Below, piece by piece: positions 49,231 to 57,639 of a DNA stretch of 64,000 bases. Source of the DNA: Terrimicrobium sacchariphilum (GTDB lineage Bacteria; Verrucomicrobiota; Verrucomicrobiia; Chthoniobacterales; Terrimicrobiaceae); the NCBI RefSeq assembly GCF_001613545.1, contig NZ_BDCO01000003.1, forward strand, positions 558,001-622,000, read 5' to 3'. The notes beneath the pieces were generated by a model. That model was given only the letters and a program-made list of their open reading frames with translations, did not search any database and had not been told where the DNA came from. The number at the start of each line of letters is the position of its first letter. Within the stretch, counting starts at the first letter, position 1. Position numbers and translations under genes: made by a program.

Positions 49231-50607
49231 TTGAACGTCACGGTCTCTCCCCCAACACCCGAGCATTCCGCGCCGGCCCACCAGCGTGTCTGGCAGGCGG
49301 GTACGCTGGTTTATACCTCGACGGGCATCGTCATTCTCTTTGCCTGGCTGCTTCTTGGTGATTTCGCCTGGTCGATGCGCGACCGTTCCGTGGGTCCGAT
49401 GGCCCAGTGGTATCTGAGTCAGTTGAATGTCCCCAACATTCTGTTCGGGCTGCTCATCAGTTCCTTTCCCGCGCTGATCGGGTTGATTCTCGGTCCGGTG
49501 ATCAGCGTGAAGTCAGATCGTCATCGCGGAAGGTTTGGACGGCGCATTCCGTTTCTGCTTATCACCACGCCCTTGGCGGCGGCGGGAATGATCGGCCTGG
49601 GATTCACGCCGATCCTCGCGCGCTGGGTTCACGCCCATTTCCCGAACGAGAGCGAGATGCTTGTCTCACTCATCTGCTTCGGCGTCTTCTGGGCAGCCTT
49701 TGAGGTGGCCACCATCGCCGGGCAGGCGGTTTTTGGAGGATTGGTCAACGATGTGGTGCCGACGCCGCTGCTGGGGCGATTTTATGGGTTGTTCCGGGCG
49801 GTGAGCCTCATCGACGGAATGATCTTCAACTACTGGATATTCGGGTTGGTGCCCCATCATTTCACCCTCATTCTCGTGACGGTGGGCATCTTTTACGGAG
49901 TGGCCTTCTTCTGGGTTTGCCTGCGGGTCAAGGAGGGTGAGTACCCTCCGGCGCCGCCGATGGAACCCGGCAGGCGCGGGGCGGTCGGCGAGATGAAGAC
50001 CTATTTTCGCGAGTGCTTCAGCCAGCCGTATTTTCTGGCGGTCTTTGTCATGCTGATGGCGGCAGGGTTGACCTTTTCGCCGGTGAACACCTTTAGTATT
50101 CCCTACGCCAAGAGCCTGGGTGTTGACATGGATATGTTTGGCAAATCGCTTGCGCTTACCTTTGCGATTTCGCTTTGCCTGGCCTATTTTCTCGGCTGGC
50201 TGGTCGATCTCTTTCATCCGCTGCGGATGGTGATGTTCTGCCTGATCGGCTATGCGGCGGTGGCGATCTGGGGAGCTGTCTTTGCCCGCACGGCGGATAC
50301 CTTTCTCGTGGGCTGGGTGCTGCACGGAGTGCTCTCGGGCTGCTATTTTACCTGTGCGGCATCGCTCGGCCAGCGGTTGTTTCCGCGCATCAAATTTGCC
50401 CAGTTTGCCTCTGCCTCGGGCATCGTGATGTCGCTGGCTACCATGACGTTATCGCCCGCTATGGGAGTCCTCATCGACCAGACGCATAATACCTACCGAT
50501 ACACCTTTGCCATCGGAGCCGGTCTGGCGACCTTTGCCCTGGTGGCGGCGGGTTTTGTCTATCGCAGCCTCATGCGCCGCGGCGGCCTCGACAAGATCCC
50601 GGAGTAA
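49231..50607 (+). CDS. MFS sugar/uronide permease (GPH/SLC45-like), copy 2
   Basis: This 458-residue protein is nearly the same as the product of 19379-20770 across most of its length, including VISVKSDRHRGRFGRRIPF, LVNDVVPTPLLGRFYGLFR and the LGQRLFPRIKFAQF segment; about twelve membrane segments. It starts at a TTG (49231) after a purine-rich stretch (GAGGGAAAAGGAAA), because no ATG lies upstream in frame and the paralogue starts at the same relative place. It is divergent from LacI paralogue 3 (start 49067) and ends 1 bp before the convergent dehydrogenase-like gene. Uptake of a sugar acid or oligouronide is inferred from the locus. Confidence 0.87.
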   Translation: MNVTVSPPTPEHSAPAHQRVWQAGTLVYTSTGIVILFAWLLLGDFAWSMRDRSVGPMAQWYLSQLNVPNILFGLLISSFPALIGLILGPVISVKSDRHRGRFGRRIPFLLITTPLAAAGMIGLGFTPILARWVHAHFPNESEMLVSLICFGVFWAAFEVATIAGQAVFGGLVNDVVPTPLLGRFYGLFRAVSLIDGMIFNYWIFGLVPHHFTLILVTVGIFYGVAFFWVCLRVKEGEYPPAPPMEPGRRGAVGEMKTYFRECFSQPYFLAVFVMLMAAGLTFSPVNTFSIPYAKSLGVDMDMFGKSLALTFAISLCLAYFLGWLVDLFHPLRMVMFCLIGYAAVAIWGAVFARTADTFLVGWVLHGVLSGCYFTCAASLGQRLFPRIKFAQFASASGIVMSLATMTLSPAMGVLIDQTHNTYRYTFAIGAGLATFALVAAGFVYRSLMRRGGLDKIPE

Positions 50608-50608
50608 T

Positions 50609-51664
50609 CTAGCTGTGGAAGCAGCGATGCAGCCACGGATCGGTGGCAAGGGCGTGCTCGATGGCGGGCATGCAGTTGCGTGATGAGAGGATGGTGTAAA
50701 AGTCGGCCTTGATCGTGGGGGCGATGCGGGCGGCCTCCAGCCACTCGGAGCGGTCAAAACGATCTGACTCGATGGCCTGCCAGAATCCTGTGGCATCAAA
50801 AAGCCCGGCGATTGTTTCCGTGGCTCCCTGCCCCTGGATGATGCTCATCAGGTAGGAGGCCACGCCGACCTGCAAACCATGGAGGCGCGGACGCTGGCTG
50901 AGTCCATCGAGGGCATGGGAAATGAGGTGCTCACTGCCGCTGGCTGGGCGGGAAGATCCGCAGATGGCCATCGAGATGCCATTCAGCAACAGGGCGGAAC
51001 CCAGGAGGCGCATGCCCTCGAGATCGTGCTTTGGCCGGCCGATGAATTGATAAACGCTGGCGTCGGAGAGCAGAGCGGCAAAATCGTCGACTGGCTCGCC
51101 CTTGGCATGAAAGGCGAGTTTCCAGTCCGCTACAGCGGTGAACTTTGCGACGAGGTCGCCGACGCCGGAGTGCCACAGGATCGCAGGGGCGCCGAGACAT
51201 ACCTCGGTGTCCAGGACGACACCCATCGGCATGCTGGAGGGGAAGGAACGGCGCTTGCCCTCCACTGTGAGACTGGACTGCGGGCTGCAGATGCCGTCGT
51301 TGGAGAGGGATGTCGGTACGGCGATGTAGGGCAGGCGGGAGAGAAACGCGACGTATTTCGCGACGTCGAGCGCCTTGCCTCCTCCGAATCCGATGATGGC
51401 ATCCACACGCGATGGCAAGGTGACGGCAAACTCCGCAGCATCCTCAAAACTGGCCGACTCCACCGGGATCTGACTGACGATGGCGATACGATCGGCGACC
51501 AGAGACGTGGTGAGGACGTCGTGCAACGCCTCGACTATGTCTTTGCTGTAAAACAAGGCCACGCGGCGAAAGGCGTGCCGGGTGGCATAAATGCCGACGC
51601 GCTCGAGGGCGCCAGGCTTGACCCGGACGAGGGTGGGGATGGCGGTCTGTCGCTGGTTTAGCAT
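50609..51664 (-). CDS. Glycerol-1-phosphate-dehydrogenase-like (AraM/iron-dependent ADH family) protein
   Basis: This 351-residue protein has the GGGKALDVAKY phosphate/NAD motif, PTSLSNDGICSPQSS, VLDTEVCLGAP, and metal-binding histidines in GSEHLISHALD and HGLQVGVAS, a pattern typical of glycerol-1-phosphate dehydrogenases (archaeal EgsA and bacterial AraM) rather than plain alcohol dehydrogenases. Those enzymes reduce dihydroxyacetone phosphate to sn-glycerol-1-phosphate. It overlaps the upstream HAD phosphatase gene (51658-52308) by 7 bp, so product and phosphatase are probably used together. The arabinose-operon AraM of Bacillus is the closest functional precedent. Substrate in this strain is not proven. 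Confidence 0.82.
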   Translation of the reverse strand: MLNQRQTAIPTLVRVKPGALERVGIYATRHAFRRVALFYSKDIVEALHDVLTTSLVADRIAIVSQIPVESASFEDAAEFAVTLPSRVDAIIGFGGGKALDVAKYVAFLSRLPYIAVPTSLSNDGICSPQSSLTVEGKRRSFPSSMPMGVVLDTEVCLGAPAILWHSGVGDLVAKFTAVADWKLAFHAKGEPVDDFAALLSDASVYQFIGRPKHDLEGMRLLGSALLLNGISMAICGSSRPASGSEHLISHALDGLSQRPRLHGLQVGVASYLMSIIQGQGATETIAGLFDATGFWQAIESDRFDRSEWLEAARIAPTIKADFYTILSSRNCMPAIEHALATDPWLHRCFHS

Positions 51665-52308
51665 AGGAGCGTGTCGCGGATGGTAGTCCAGGAGTCAAAT
51701 CGGACAAATCCTTCCTTACGGGCAGTCAGTTCGTCGGCCAGCCAGCCGCGAGCGAAGCGACGCTCCTCCGGCACCAGCAGCGAGGGATTGATATCGGGTC
51801 TTCCATCCCCGGCAAATGCTACGCAGTCGCACCTCCGCAGTGCATCGCGGGTGATCTCGAGCTTGTTGACACCTGTGCCCGGATCGAGGAATGGCGATGC
51901 TGGAGGCAGGCTCATGATCAGCCCCCGGGCGGGATCAAATACACCGGGATTGCTGTATACCTGGATCGAAATACCTGCTTGGGCAAGAAGTCGCTCGATG
52001 TACCACGCACATCCTGCCGAGGCGACGAGCACCTCCCATCCCTGGCCCTGGAGTTCACGTATCGTAGCCGCAAAGTTGGGATCGACCTCCATCTGATCGA
52101 CCAAACTCAGAAGCTCGGCTTCGCTGCATCGGATGCGAGAGAAAATCAGCGCAAGTGCTTGAAAATGGGTGATTTCTCCGGAGACATAACGCTCCCAGGG
52201 GTCTTCATCCTTGGGAATCGGCCAGCGGGCGCGCACAAGATCAAAAAAATCCTTCCGGGAGATCGTGCCGTCAAAGTCAGATACCAGGATGCCAGCCGGG
52301 CGTTGCAT
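51658..52308 (-). CDS. HAD-superfamily phosphatase (MtnX/phosphoserine-phosphatase-like)
   Basis: This 216-residue protein has the HAD motif I DFDGT (Asp11, Asp13), motif II Ser in VLVASAGCAWY, the Lys in VNKLEI and motif IV GDGRPDI. The small cap (about 15-80) and length resemble PSP/MtnX-type phosphatases. It precedes the glycerol-1-phosphate-dehydrogenase-like gene with a 7-bp overlap, so it may dephosphorylate the same metabolite or a precursor. It is divergent from the GntR-type regulator at 52570 (261 bp apart). No leader or membrane segment is seen. Confidence 0.83.
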   Translation of the reverse strand: MQRPAGILVSDFDGTISRKDFFDLVRARWPIPKDEDPWERYVSGEITHFQALALIFSRIRCSEAELLSLVDQMEVDPNFAATIRELQGQGWEVLVASAGCAWYIERLLAQAGISIQVYSNPGVFDPARGLIMSLPPASPFLDPGTGVNKLEITRDALRRCDCVAFAGDGRPDINPSLLVPEERRFARGWLADELTARKEGFVRFDSWTTIRDTLLC

Positions 52309-52550
52309 CCCGGCATCTTTGGGGAATTTGCTGGGACTCGCAAGCCGCAGTCAATATCTCGCCTGCCAAATCCTGCCAGTCTCGTAATTGTCGACTTTCC
52401 CGGTCTTTGTCTCGTGGGCCGCCGAAAAGCCCCCAGAAGCGAGATCGGCAGCAACAAACTCCCCTTTTCGGTTCTTTCGTCGGCATATCAAGGAATTGGG
52501 AAAAGTCAGGAGTGCAGGCACCTGCGGGCAGGGGAGTTGTTTATTGCATC

Positions 52551-52567
52551 AGGTTTTCTCAAAACCT
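52551..52567. promoter_or_regulatory. Palindrome overlapping the ribosome-binding region of the GntR gene
   Basis: AGGTTTT-CTC-AAAACCT has perfect 7-bp arms and ends 2 bp before the ATG at 52570. No ordinary Shine-Dalgarno motif is left if that start is used (ATG 52579 is an alternative). A bound repressor would block transcription or translation, so autoregulation is plausible. Confidence 0.55.
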
Positions 52568-52569
52568 AG

Positions 52570-53643
52570 ATGTGGAGCATGTTGGAGACGGGTCCCCAGT
52601 ATAAACGAGTCGCCAAATTGATAAAAAAGCGGATTCTTCACGGAGACTACTCCATCAAATCCATCCCCTCGGAGCGTCAAATCGCAAGAGAGCTGAATGT
52701 CAATTTCATGACGGTTCGCCGGGGTCTTCAATTGTTGGTGGACGACGGTTTGATTGAACGACGCCGGGGAAGGATGAGGGTCAGGGATGACGGAAAGGGA
52801 AGCCGGCGGATTGTAAGGGTTGCGTTGTTGGTCCCGATCCTCGCTTCCTCTCGGGTCGACGAATTGCGCGTAGCCACCGAGATTGCCGCCGAGAGTCGCG
52901 GTATATCCGTCCGGACCGTAATCTATGTTCACTGGGACGACCCGGTCTTGCTGGATGCGGTTCAGGGATTTGATGGTGCTTTTATCGTTCCTCCGGAGGA
53001 ACCTGTTTCACCGGAGGTCCTGAAGGTTGTCCGAAACGCCTCCTTACGGGTGGTCGTGCTTGATCAAAACCTGAGCGGATTTGGGCTGCCTTCTATTCTT
53101 CAATTTCCGACCAATTGCGGACAGGTCGTGCTTGATCATCTGGCCTCGCTGGGGCGATCCCGCATCGCCTGCTTGAACACTCAACCGGAACATACTCCGG
53201 TCCTGGAGCGGATTGACCTTTGGCGCTACTGGATGGCGGCCCATGGCTTCCGGGGCAAACTCTACAACCGACCGGTAAAGTCCGGCGAGGTTACTTCGAC
53301 GGCAGCATTACGCTACATGAAAGAAATCCTCGAAACCGGCATGGATGCCGACGCCATTTTTTGTATCACCGCCGCTGCGGCGGTGGGCGTCCTACGGGCT
53401 CTTGCCGATTCGCGTCGCAAGGTCGGGGCCGAGTTTCCGGTGGCGGCTTTTTCCGGGGAAGGAATCGCAGAGCTTTTGAACCCGACCCTGACCAGTCTGA
53501 AGTCCCCGGATATTGGTCCCTATCTGAAATGCTGTCTGGATTGGATGCTCGCTGGGGATGAACCTTGGGACGGTCCCTTGATCATGGCTCCGTCGGAAAT
53601 CCCCTTGTTTTTTGGAGAGTCGACCGGCGGATCGGGGGGGTGA
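52570..53643 (+). CDS. GntR-type regulator with LacI/periplasmic-binding-like effector domain (A)
   Basis: This 357-residue protein has an N-terminal winged HTH of the GntR family (KRVAKLIKKRILHGDYSIKS, then SERQIARELNVNFMTVRRGL, about residues 12-60) and a C-terminal two-lobed sugar-binding fold (about 80-345) instead of the more common FadR/UTRA domain, a combination seen in AraR-type regulators. The perfect palindrome just upstream (52551-52567) is a candidate autoregulatory operator. It is divergent from the HAD/G1P-dehydrogenase-like pair, the probable target. Its paralogue-like gene lies at 53753-54889. Effector unknown. Confidence 0.87.
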   Translation: MWSMLETGPQYKRVAKLIKKRILHGDYSIKSIPSERQIARELNVNFMTVRRGLQLLVDDGLIERRRGRMRVRDDGKGSRRIVRVALLVPILASSRVDELRVATEIAAESRGISVRTVIYVHWDDPVLLDAVQGFDGAFIVPPEEPVSPEVLKVVRNASLRVVVLDQNLSGFGLPSILQFPTNCGQVVLDHLASLGRSRIACLNTQPEHTPVLERIDLWRYWMAAHGFRGKLYNRPVKSGEVTSTAALRYMKEILETGMDADAIFCITAAAAVGVLRALADSRRKVGAEFPVAAFSGEGIAELLNPTLTSLKSPDIGPYLKCCLDWMLAGDEPWDGPLIMAPSEIPLFFGESTGGSGG

Positions 53644-53752
53644 TTTCGCCGCACGCGATGCGCTTCTCTGAACGGCGGGGTGAAACCAGGCGACAGGTAG
53701 ATGGTTTTGGCCGCACAACTCTGCAGGAGAGTCGTTTGGATACGCTCTTTGC

Positions 53753-54889
53753 CTAATCTGCCGCTTTTCTTCCCGCGAGCCGGGGATGTGAAGATTTTTT
53801 CCGGATCGTCCTTCCGGATTTGGGGGCTGTCCCCACGCTTTCTCGCCAGACGATCCGGTAAGGGATTGTTTCACTAAGCAAGGGAGCGTCGCTTCCAGCC
53901 AGGCGTGTTTCCACGATGCGTATGGCCGCCGCAGCCAGTTCCAGATTGTTGGTTGCCGTATTGCAGAGCCCGGGGGTGGTGTATTTGGCCCGGGGGTCGC
54001 TGCCAAGACAACAAAGACTGAGATCGCGAGGAATACGGACCCCTGCATCATAGAAAGCCCGGAATGCAGGGATGGAACCCGCTGCACTTCCTGTCACGAG
54101 AGCAGTGAACGGAAGTCTATGGGGGCTCAGGCTTTCGAGGTAGTTGGTAAGAAACTCCTCTGATCTCTGGATGCTGTCTGTCCCGTATTGCGCGTGAACT
54201 TCCAGGATGGGAAAGCTTTTCAGGCCCAGCCACTGGCAGGTCTCCAGAAAGCGATCGACCCGTCGTTTTACCTCATGGAAAGGCGGTTCACAATTCAAGT
54301 AGGCAATGTGTCGATGGCCGTGCCTGGCGAGGACGGTGACAAACTCGCGGATCACGGGGAATTCGTCTCCAGTGACAAAATCAAGGCCCAGCTCCCCCGT
54401 ATCTCGTCCGAGAATCACTACCGGGGTCCTGTTGTTGCTCAGGCGCCCAAGCAGTGGGGATCGGAAGGTAACCAGCTCCGGCGGGAGAATGAAGGCATCC
54501 GCGCTGATCTCTTCGTCTAGAAAGTGAACCTGTTTCGCGTCGAAACGGGCAACAATCAGTTTCCATCCTCGCTCAAGGCAAAGCGTTCGCAAGGACTGTT
54601 CATTTCTGTCGAGCAGAGGATTGATGTCATGAGGGCGACAGAAGCAGATGGTTGCTGCGCGTGACTCTGGGCTGGCAAAAACGCCGCTGCCGTTGCGCCG
54701 GGAAATGAGGTGCTCGTCCTCCAGAATCCGCAGCGCCGACATCACGGTGTGCTGACTGATTTGGAACCGTTTCATGAGCGAACGCACGGAGGGGAGTCGA
54801 TTGCCGTTCGGGAGGGAACGAAGCCTTTCCTTCAGGATGTCAGCCAAGTGCTCGTACTTGGTCTGATGCTGGAGGGGATTGGTGCTCAT
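53753..54889 (-). CDS. GntR-type regulator with LacI/periplasmic-binding-like effector domain (B)
   Basis: This 378-residue protein begins with a GntR-type winged HTH (YEHLADILKERLRSLPNGN, LPSVRSLMKRFQISQHTVMS, about residues 13-65) followed by a two-lobed sugar-binding-like domain (about 85-345) and a basic tail (RTIRKKSSHPRLAGRKAAD). Like its neighbour at 52570 it combines an HTH of one family with an effector domain of another. It is divergent from the PEP-CTERM gene at 55008, with a GATAC-N5-GTATC palindrome in between (54938-54952), and it may control that gene and itself. The end overlaps a small open frame of no obvious meaning. Confidence 0.87.
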   Translation of the reverse strand: MSTNPLQHQTKYEHLADILKERLRSLPNGNRLPSVRSLMKRFQISQHTVMSALRILEDEHLISRRNGSGVFASPESRAATICFCRPHDINPLLDRNEQSLRTLCLERGWKLIVARFDAKQVHFLDEEISADAFILPPELVTFRSPLLGRLSNNRTPVVILGRDTGELGLDFVTGDEFPVIREFVTVLARHGHRHIAYLNCEPPFHEVKRRVDRFLETCQWLGLKSFPILEVHAQYGTDSIQRSEEFLTNYLESLSPHRLPFTALVTGSAAGSIPAFRAFYDAGVRIPRDLSLCCLGSDPRAKYTTPGLCNTATNNLELAAAAIRIVETRLAGSDAPLLSETIPYRIVWRESVGTAPKSGRTIRKKSSHPRLAGRKAAD

Positions 54890-54937
54890 AGAGCATGTCT
54901 ATTTGCAGACGGACCCGCCTGTCGAGTCAACCGTATG

Positions 54938-54952
54938 GATACGCTTTGTATC
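54938..54952. promoter_or_regulatory. Candidate operator of GntR-type regulator B
   Basis: GATAC-GCTTT-GTATC is a 5-bp-arm inverted repeat in the 118-bp divergent gap between the regulator and the PEP-CTERM gene. A partial copy (GGATACGCT) recurs near 53738 at the regulator's 3' side. Confidence 0.4.
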
Positions 54953-54970
54953 TATAAAGAGCCAATATGT

Positions 54971-55001
54971 TTGACCGGTCGGTTGGTGGCATGACTATAA
55001 A
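54971..55001 (+). promoter_or_regulatory. Candidate sigma-70-type promoter for the PEP-CTERM gene
   Basis: TTGACC (54971-54976) and TATAAA (54996-55001) are separated by 19 bases, slightly long. Transcription would start almost at the ATG at 55008, suggesting a leaderless or very short leader transcript. The -35 hexamer lies inside the palindrome GACCGGTC. Confidence 0.35.
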
Positions 55002-55007
55002 TCTCCC

Positions 55008-55745
55008 ATGAAATCCCTCCGTCTCTTCCTAGTCATATTTGCGGCTTCCGTCGTCCTAAACGGTCATGGAGCCATGGTGCTTGTCGATTTCAGTACCTTA
55101 GTTTCCGGACCATTGAACAAGACGGATACCGGCACGGGATATATTTGGAATAGCGTTGCAGGAGCAAATTTCTCGTTTTCGAATCTGGTCGACTCCGGTG
55201 GGACGTCCACGAGTCTGAGTCTGTCCAGTTCCACTCCTGACAACTACAATGCGGTCGGAGCGCTGGTGACGGGTGCAAATTCAAGTCCCGGTCCTGCCTG
55301 GATTGGCAGTAATTGGATTTCCCAGGATAGTCTTTTTACGACCACTACCGTCACTTTGACGCTGGGCGGGCTTTCGGCTGGTCAGGTTTATAATTTTGAA
55401 TTTTTCGGTGCCCGAGGCAACGCCGCTAACCCCGTGAATAATAATCGCACGGCGCTCTACACCGTAACTTCAGGCTCTTCCTCGGGGAGTGCAAATCTGA
55501 ACACCTCCAACAACACAAACACGACGGTGAATTTCAATATTACAGCGGATGTCACCGGAAATGCCACGATCACCATGGCGCTGGGAACCGGGAATGACAG
55601 CGGGTTTGCGTATTTGAACGCGATGAAAGTCACTGCTGTTCCTGAGCCGGCATCCGTGGCTTTGGTCATCATCGGCGGAGGTCTGCTTCTCTGGGTCAGG
55701 CTGAGAAAGCGCTCCGGAGTTGATGCCGCCTCCGTGCTGCGATAG
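55008..55745 (+). CDS. PEP-CTERM secreted protein
   Basis: This 245-residue protein has a leader (MKSLRLFLVIFAASVVLNGH), a Thr/Ser/Asn-rich beta-sandwich-like body (TVTLTLGGLSAGQVYNFEFF, ATITMALGTGNDSGFAYLNA) and the C-terminal sorting signal VPEPASVALVIIGGGLLLWV followed by RLRKR. It is the second PEP-CTERM protein in the window and carries no PATR repeats. The body resembles small Verrucomicrobia/Planctomycetes exported domains of unknown role. It is followed 102 bp later by a secreted SGNH hydrolase, and the gene lies behind a divergent GntR-type regulator. An exosortase elsewhere in the genome is implied. Confidence 0.85.
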   Translation: MKSLRLFLVIFAASVVLNGHGAMVLVDFSTLVSGPLNKTDTGTGYIWNSVAGANFSFSNLVDSGGTSTSLSLSSSTPDNYNAVGALVTGANSSPGPAWIGSNWISQDSLFTTTTVTLTLGGLSAGQVYNFEFFGARGNAANPVNNNRTALYTVTSGSSSGSANLNTSNNTNTTVNFNITADVTGNATITMALGTGNDSGFAYLNAMKVTAVPEPASVALVIIGGGLLLWVRLRKRSGVDAASVLR

Positions 55746-55847
55746 CCGGATCGAGATTTGGTCGGCGGATTTTACGGCTCTCGACCGAGTGGGGTCGTCT
55801 CCATTTTTTGAAAAGTGAGCCGTGCTCTGCCGGATGTACCTCCAGTC

Positions 55848-56762
55848 ATGAAAAAAGCAGCTGCAAACTCCCTCCTCGCGATCGGACTTTTCGCCACCGT
55901 ATTGGCAATCACCGGAAGTGTTCAGGCGAGTGATCCCATCGAGATACTGTTTGTTGGAAACAGTTTCACCCATGGCCATTCCGCACCGGCCCAATATTAC
56001 AATAGAGACAAGGTTACGGATGCAAATGGCACCGGATTTGGGGGCGTGGCCGGCTTGTTCAAGCAGCTAACGTTGCAGGCGGGGTTGAACTATAATGTGA
56101 CCCTGGAGGTCGAGGGCGGGCGGACTCTTCGGTGGCACTGCGAAAACAAAGCGGCGATCATCGGTCGGCCGGTCTGGGATGTTGTGGTCCTTCAGGAACT
56201 AAGCACCACCCCTCTTCCGGCAAACCGTGGCGGTAATCCTTCCCAATATGCGCAGAGCGTGGCGAAGCTCCAGAGTTTGATCCGGGCAAATAATCCCGCG
56301 GCGTCGATTTACCTGTACGAGACCTGGGCATCGCCTGCCTCGGTGATCAAGCAGGGATATACAAACTCCGGAGGGCTGCAGGCGATGCAGAATGACCTCC
56401 AGGCGGCCACCTATGATGTATATCACGATCTTGGTGTGACGGGGGTGGCTCGGGTCGGGGATGCATTCCTGAAGGCGGTAGACCAAGGGCTGGCGGATCC
56501 AGATCCTTCCAATGGAGTGGAGCCGGGGAAGATTAATTTCTGGGGTGAGGATGCCCGACATGCGGGTGCGTATGGGAGCTATCTTTCGGCTGTGGTGATC
56601 TTCGCAAAGATCACGGGAGTTGACCCACGGTCTCTGGATGTGGGCGAGGGTAGCGCGGCGCAGGGACTCGGACTCGATGTCTCGATGGCCCGCGAACTTA
56701 ATCGCATCGCTTTTGAAATGACGACCCTTGCCGAGCCCGCTCGACAATCGCTCCCAAACTGA
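55848..56762 (+). CDS. Secreted SGNH/GDSL-type hydrolase (short)
   Basis: ATG 55848 begins a leader (MKKAAANSLLAIGLFATVLA, cleaved after VQA); the frame is open from 55815. The 304-residue product has the block I motif ILFVGNSFTHG with the likely nucleophile Ser, a G-containing block near GRTLRWHC, and a C-terminal DARHAGAYGSYL motif with the Asp-His pair. It probably deacylates or deacetylates a carbohydrate or lipid. It ends 9 bp before the next secreted protein gene, so the two are likely co-transcribed. Confidence 0.8.
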   Translation: MKKAAANSLLAIGLFATVLAITGSVQASDPIEILFVGNSFTHGHSAPAQYYNRDKVTDANGTGFGGVAGLFKQLTLQAGLNYNVTLEVEGGRTLRWHCENKAAIIGRPVWDVVVLQELSTTPLPANRGGNPSQYAQSVAKLQSLIRANNPAASIYLYETWASPASVIKQGYTNSGGLQAMQNDLQAATYDVYHDLGVTGVARVGDAFLKAVDQGLADPDPSNGVEPGKINFWGEDARHAGAYGSYLSAVVIFAKITGVDPRSLDVGEGSAAQGLGLDVSMARELNRIAFEMTTLAEPARQSLPN

Positions 56763-56771
56763 TCGAGAATC

Positions 56772-57440
56772 ATGCCCCGCTTTTTCAAAATCCAGTATCC
56801 CGTGAACACCCCATCACATAACATCCGGGGCAGATTTTTCCCTGCCCGTAGTGTCTTGTCCGCAGCAGCTTTATCCATGGTGCTATATACCGGCGTCGCA
56901 TGGGCGGCCAGTGAGGTTTTGGAGGACTTTGAGTCGGGGCCACAGGTCAAGGTGGAGAACAATTCCCATCCCGACACCCAGTGTCTCGTGGTCGAAGATC
57001 CAGGGAAAACGGGCAATCACGTGATGAAGCTATCGTGGGCCGCTCACTCCGGAACGCATGTTGCAGGAAGCTTGTCGACCCCTGGTGCAGTGGTTTTTCG
57101 GGAACCCGGTATTTATGAGGTCACGGTCAAGGTGAACCTGGAGCAATGTCCACCGGAGTCCAGAAAAATGGCTTTGCGTGTGGTGGATGCCAGAAATGAA
57201 GCCTTTCAGTACTCCGTTCCCATCGAAAAGGCTGGCGAGCCCGGATGGACCGAGATGAAATGGACGATCAACACCAACGATCCCTTGCCCGGTGCCAGCA
57301 AATCCTGGGGTGATCGGGTCGACGGGGTGATGGATTTTCCGGTCAAGTTTTACGGTTTTGCCATGGGACTGAAGAATCGAAAAACCGAAGGGGGAACATT
57401 GCTTTTTGACGAAATCTCCGTGACGAGAATTTCCGATTAG
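56772..57440 (+). CDS. Secreted beta-sandwich protein, possibly carbohydrate-binding
   Basis: This 222-residue protein has a basic N-terminus and hydrophobic leader (SVLSAAALSMVLYTGVAWAA). The mature part opens EVLEDFESGPQVKVE and closes GGTLLFDEISVTRISD, the outline of family 11/30-like carbohydrate-binding sandwiches. I recognise no catalytic motif. The upstream residues may hide a later start, but no better ATG lies near the leader. It sits between two SGNH hydrolases in the same direction. It probably binds a glycan or anchors the hydrolases. Confidence 0.65.
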   Translation: MPRFFKIQYPVNTPSHNIRGRFFPARSVLSAAALSMVLYTGVAWAASEVLEDFESGPQVKVENNSHPDTQCLVVEDPGKTGNHVMKLSWAAHSGTHVAGSLSTPGAVVFREPGIYEVTVKVNLEQCPPESRKMALRVVDARNEAFQYSVPIEKAGEPGWTEMKWTINTNDPLPGASKSWGDRVDGVMDFPVKFYGFAMGLKNRKTEGGTLLFDEISVTRISD

Positions 57441-57639
57441 CGTGCGGGAAAACTCCTTGGTCGTCGCTAAGCAGACATCTCTTGCGGGTCGGCGTCCAGG
57501 TTCCTTGCTACCAGACGAATGATCCTGTGTATTTTCGGGCGGCAAGATGGAGATATTCCCTATGGGCTTCTTTTCCTTCGGGCTGGCGCAGCCCAAAACT
57601 CCTTGCGGGGATCGATACAGCAAAGCTGACCGCGGCCCA

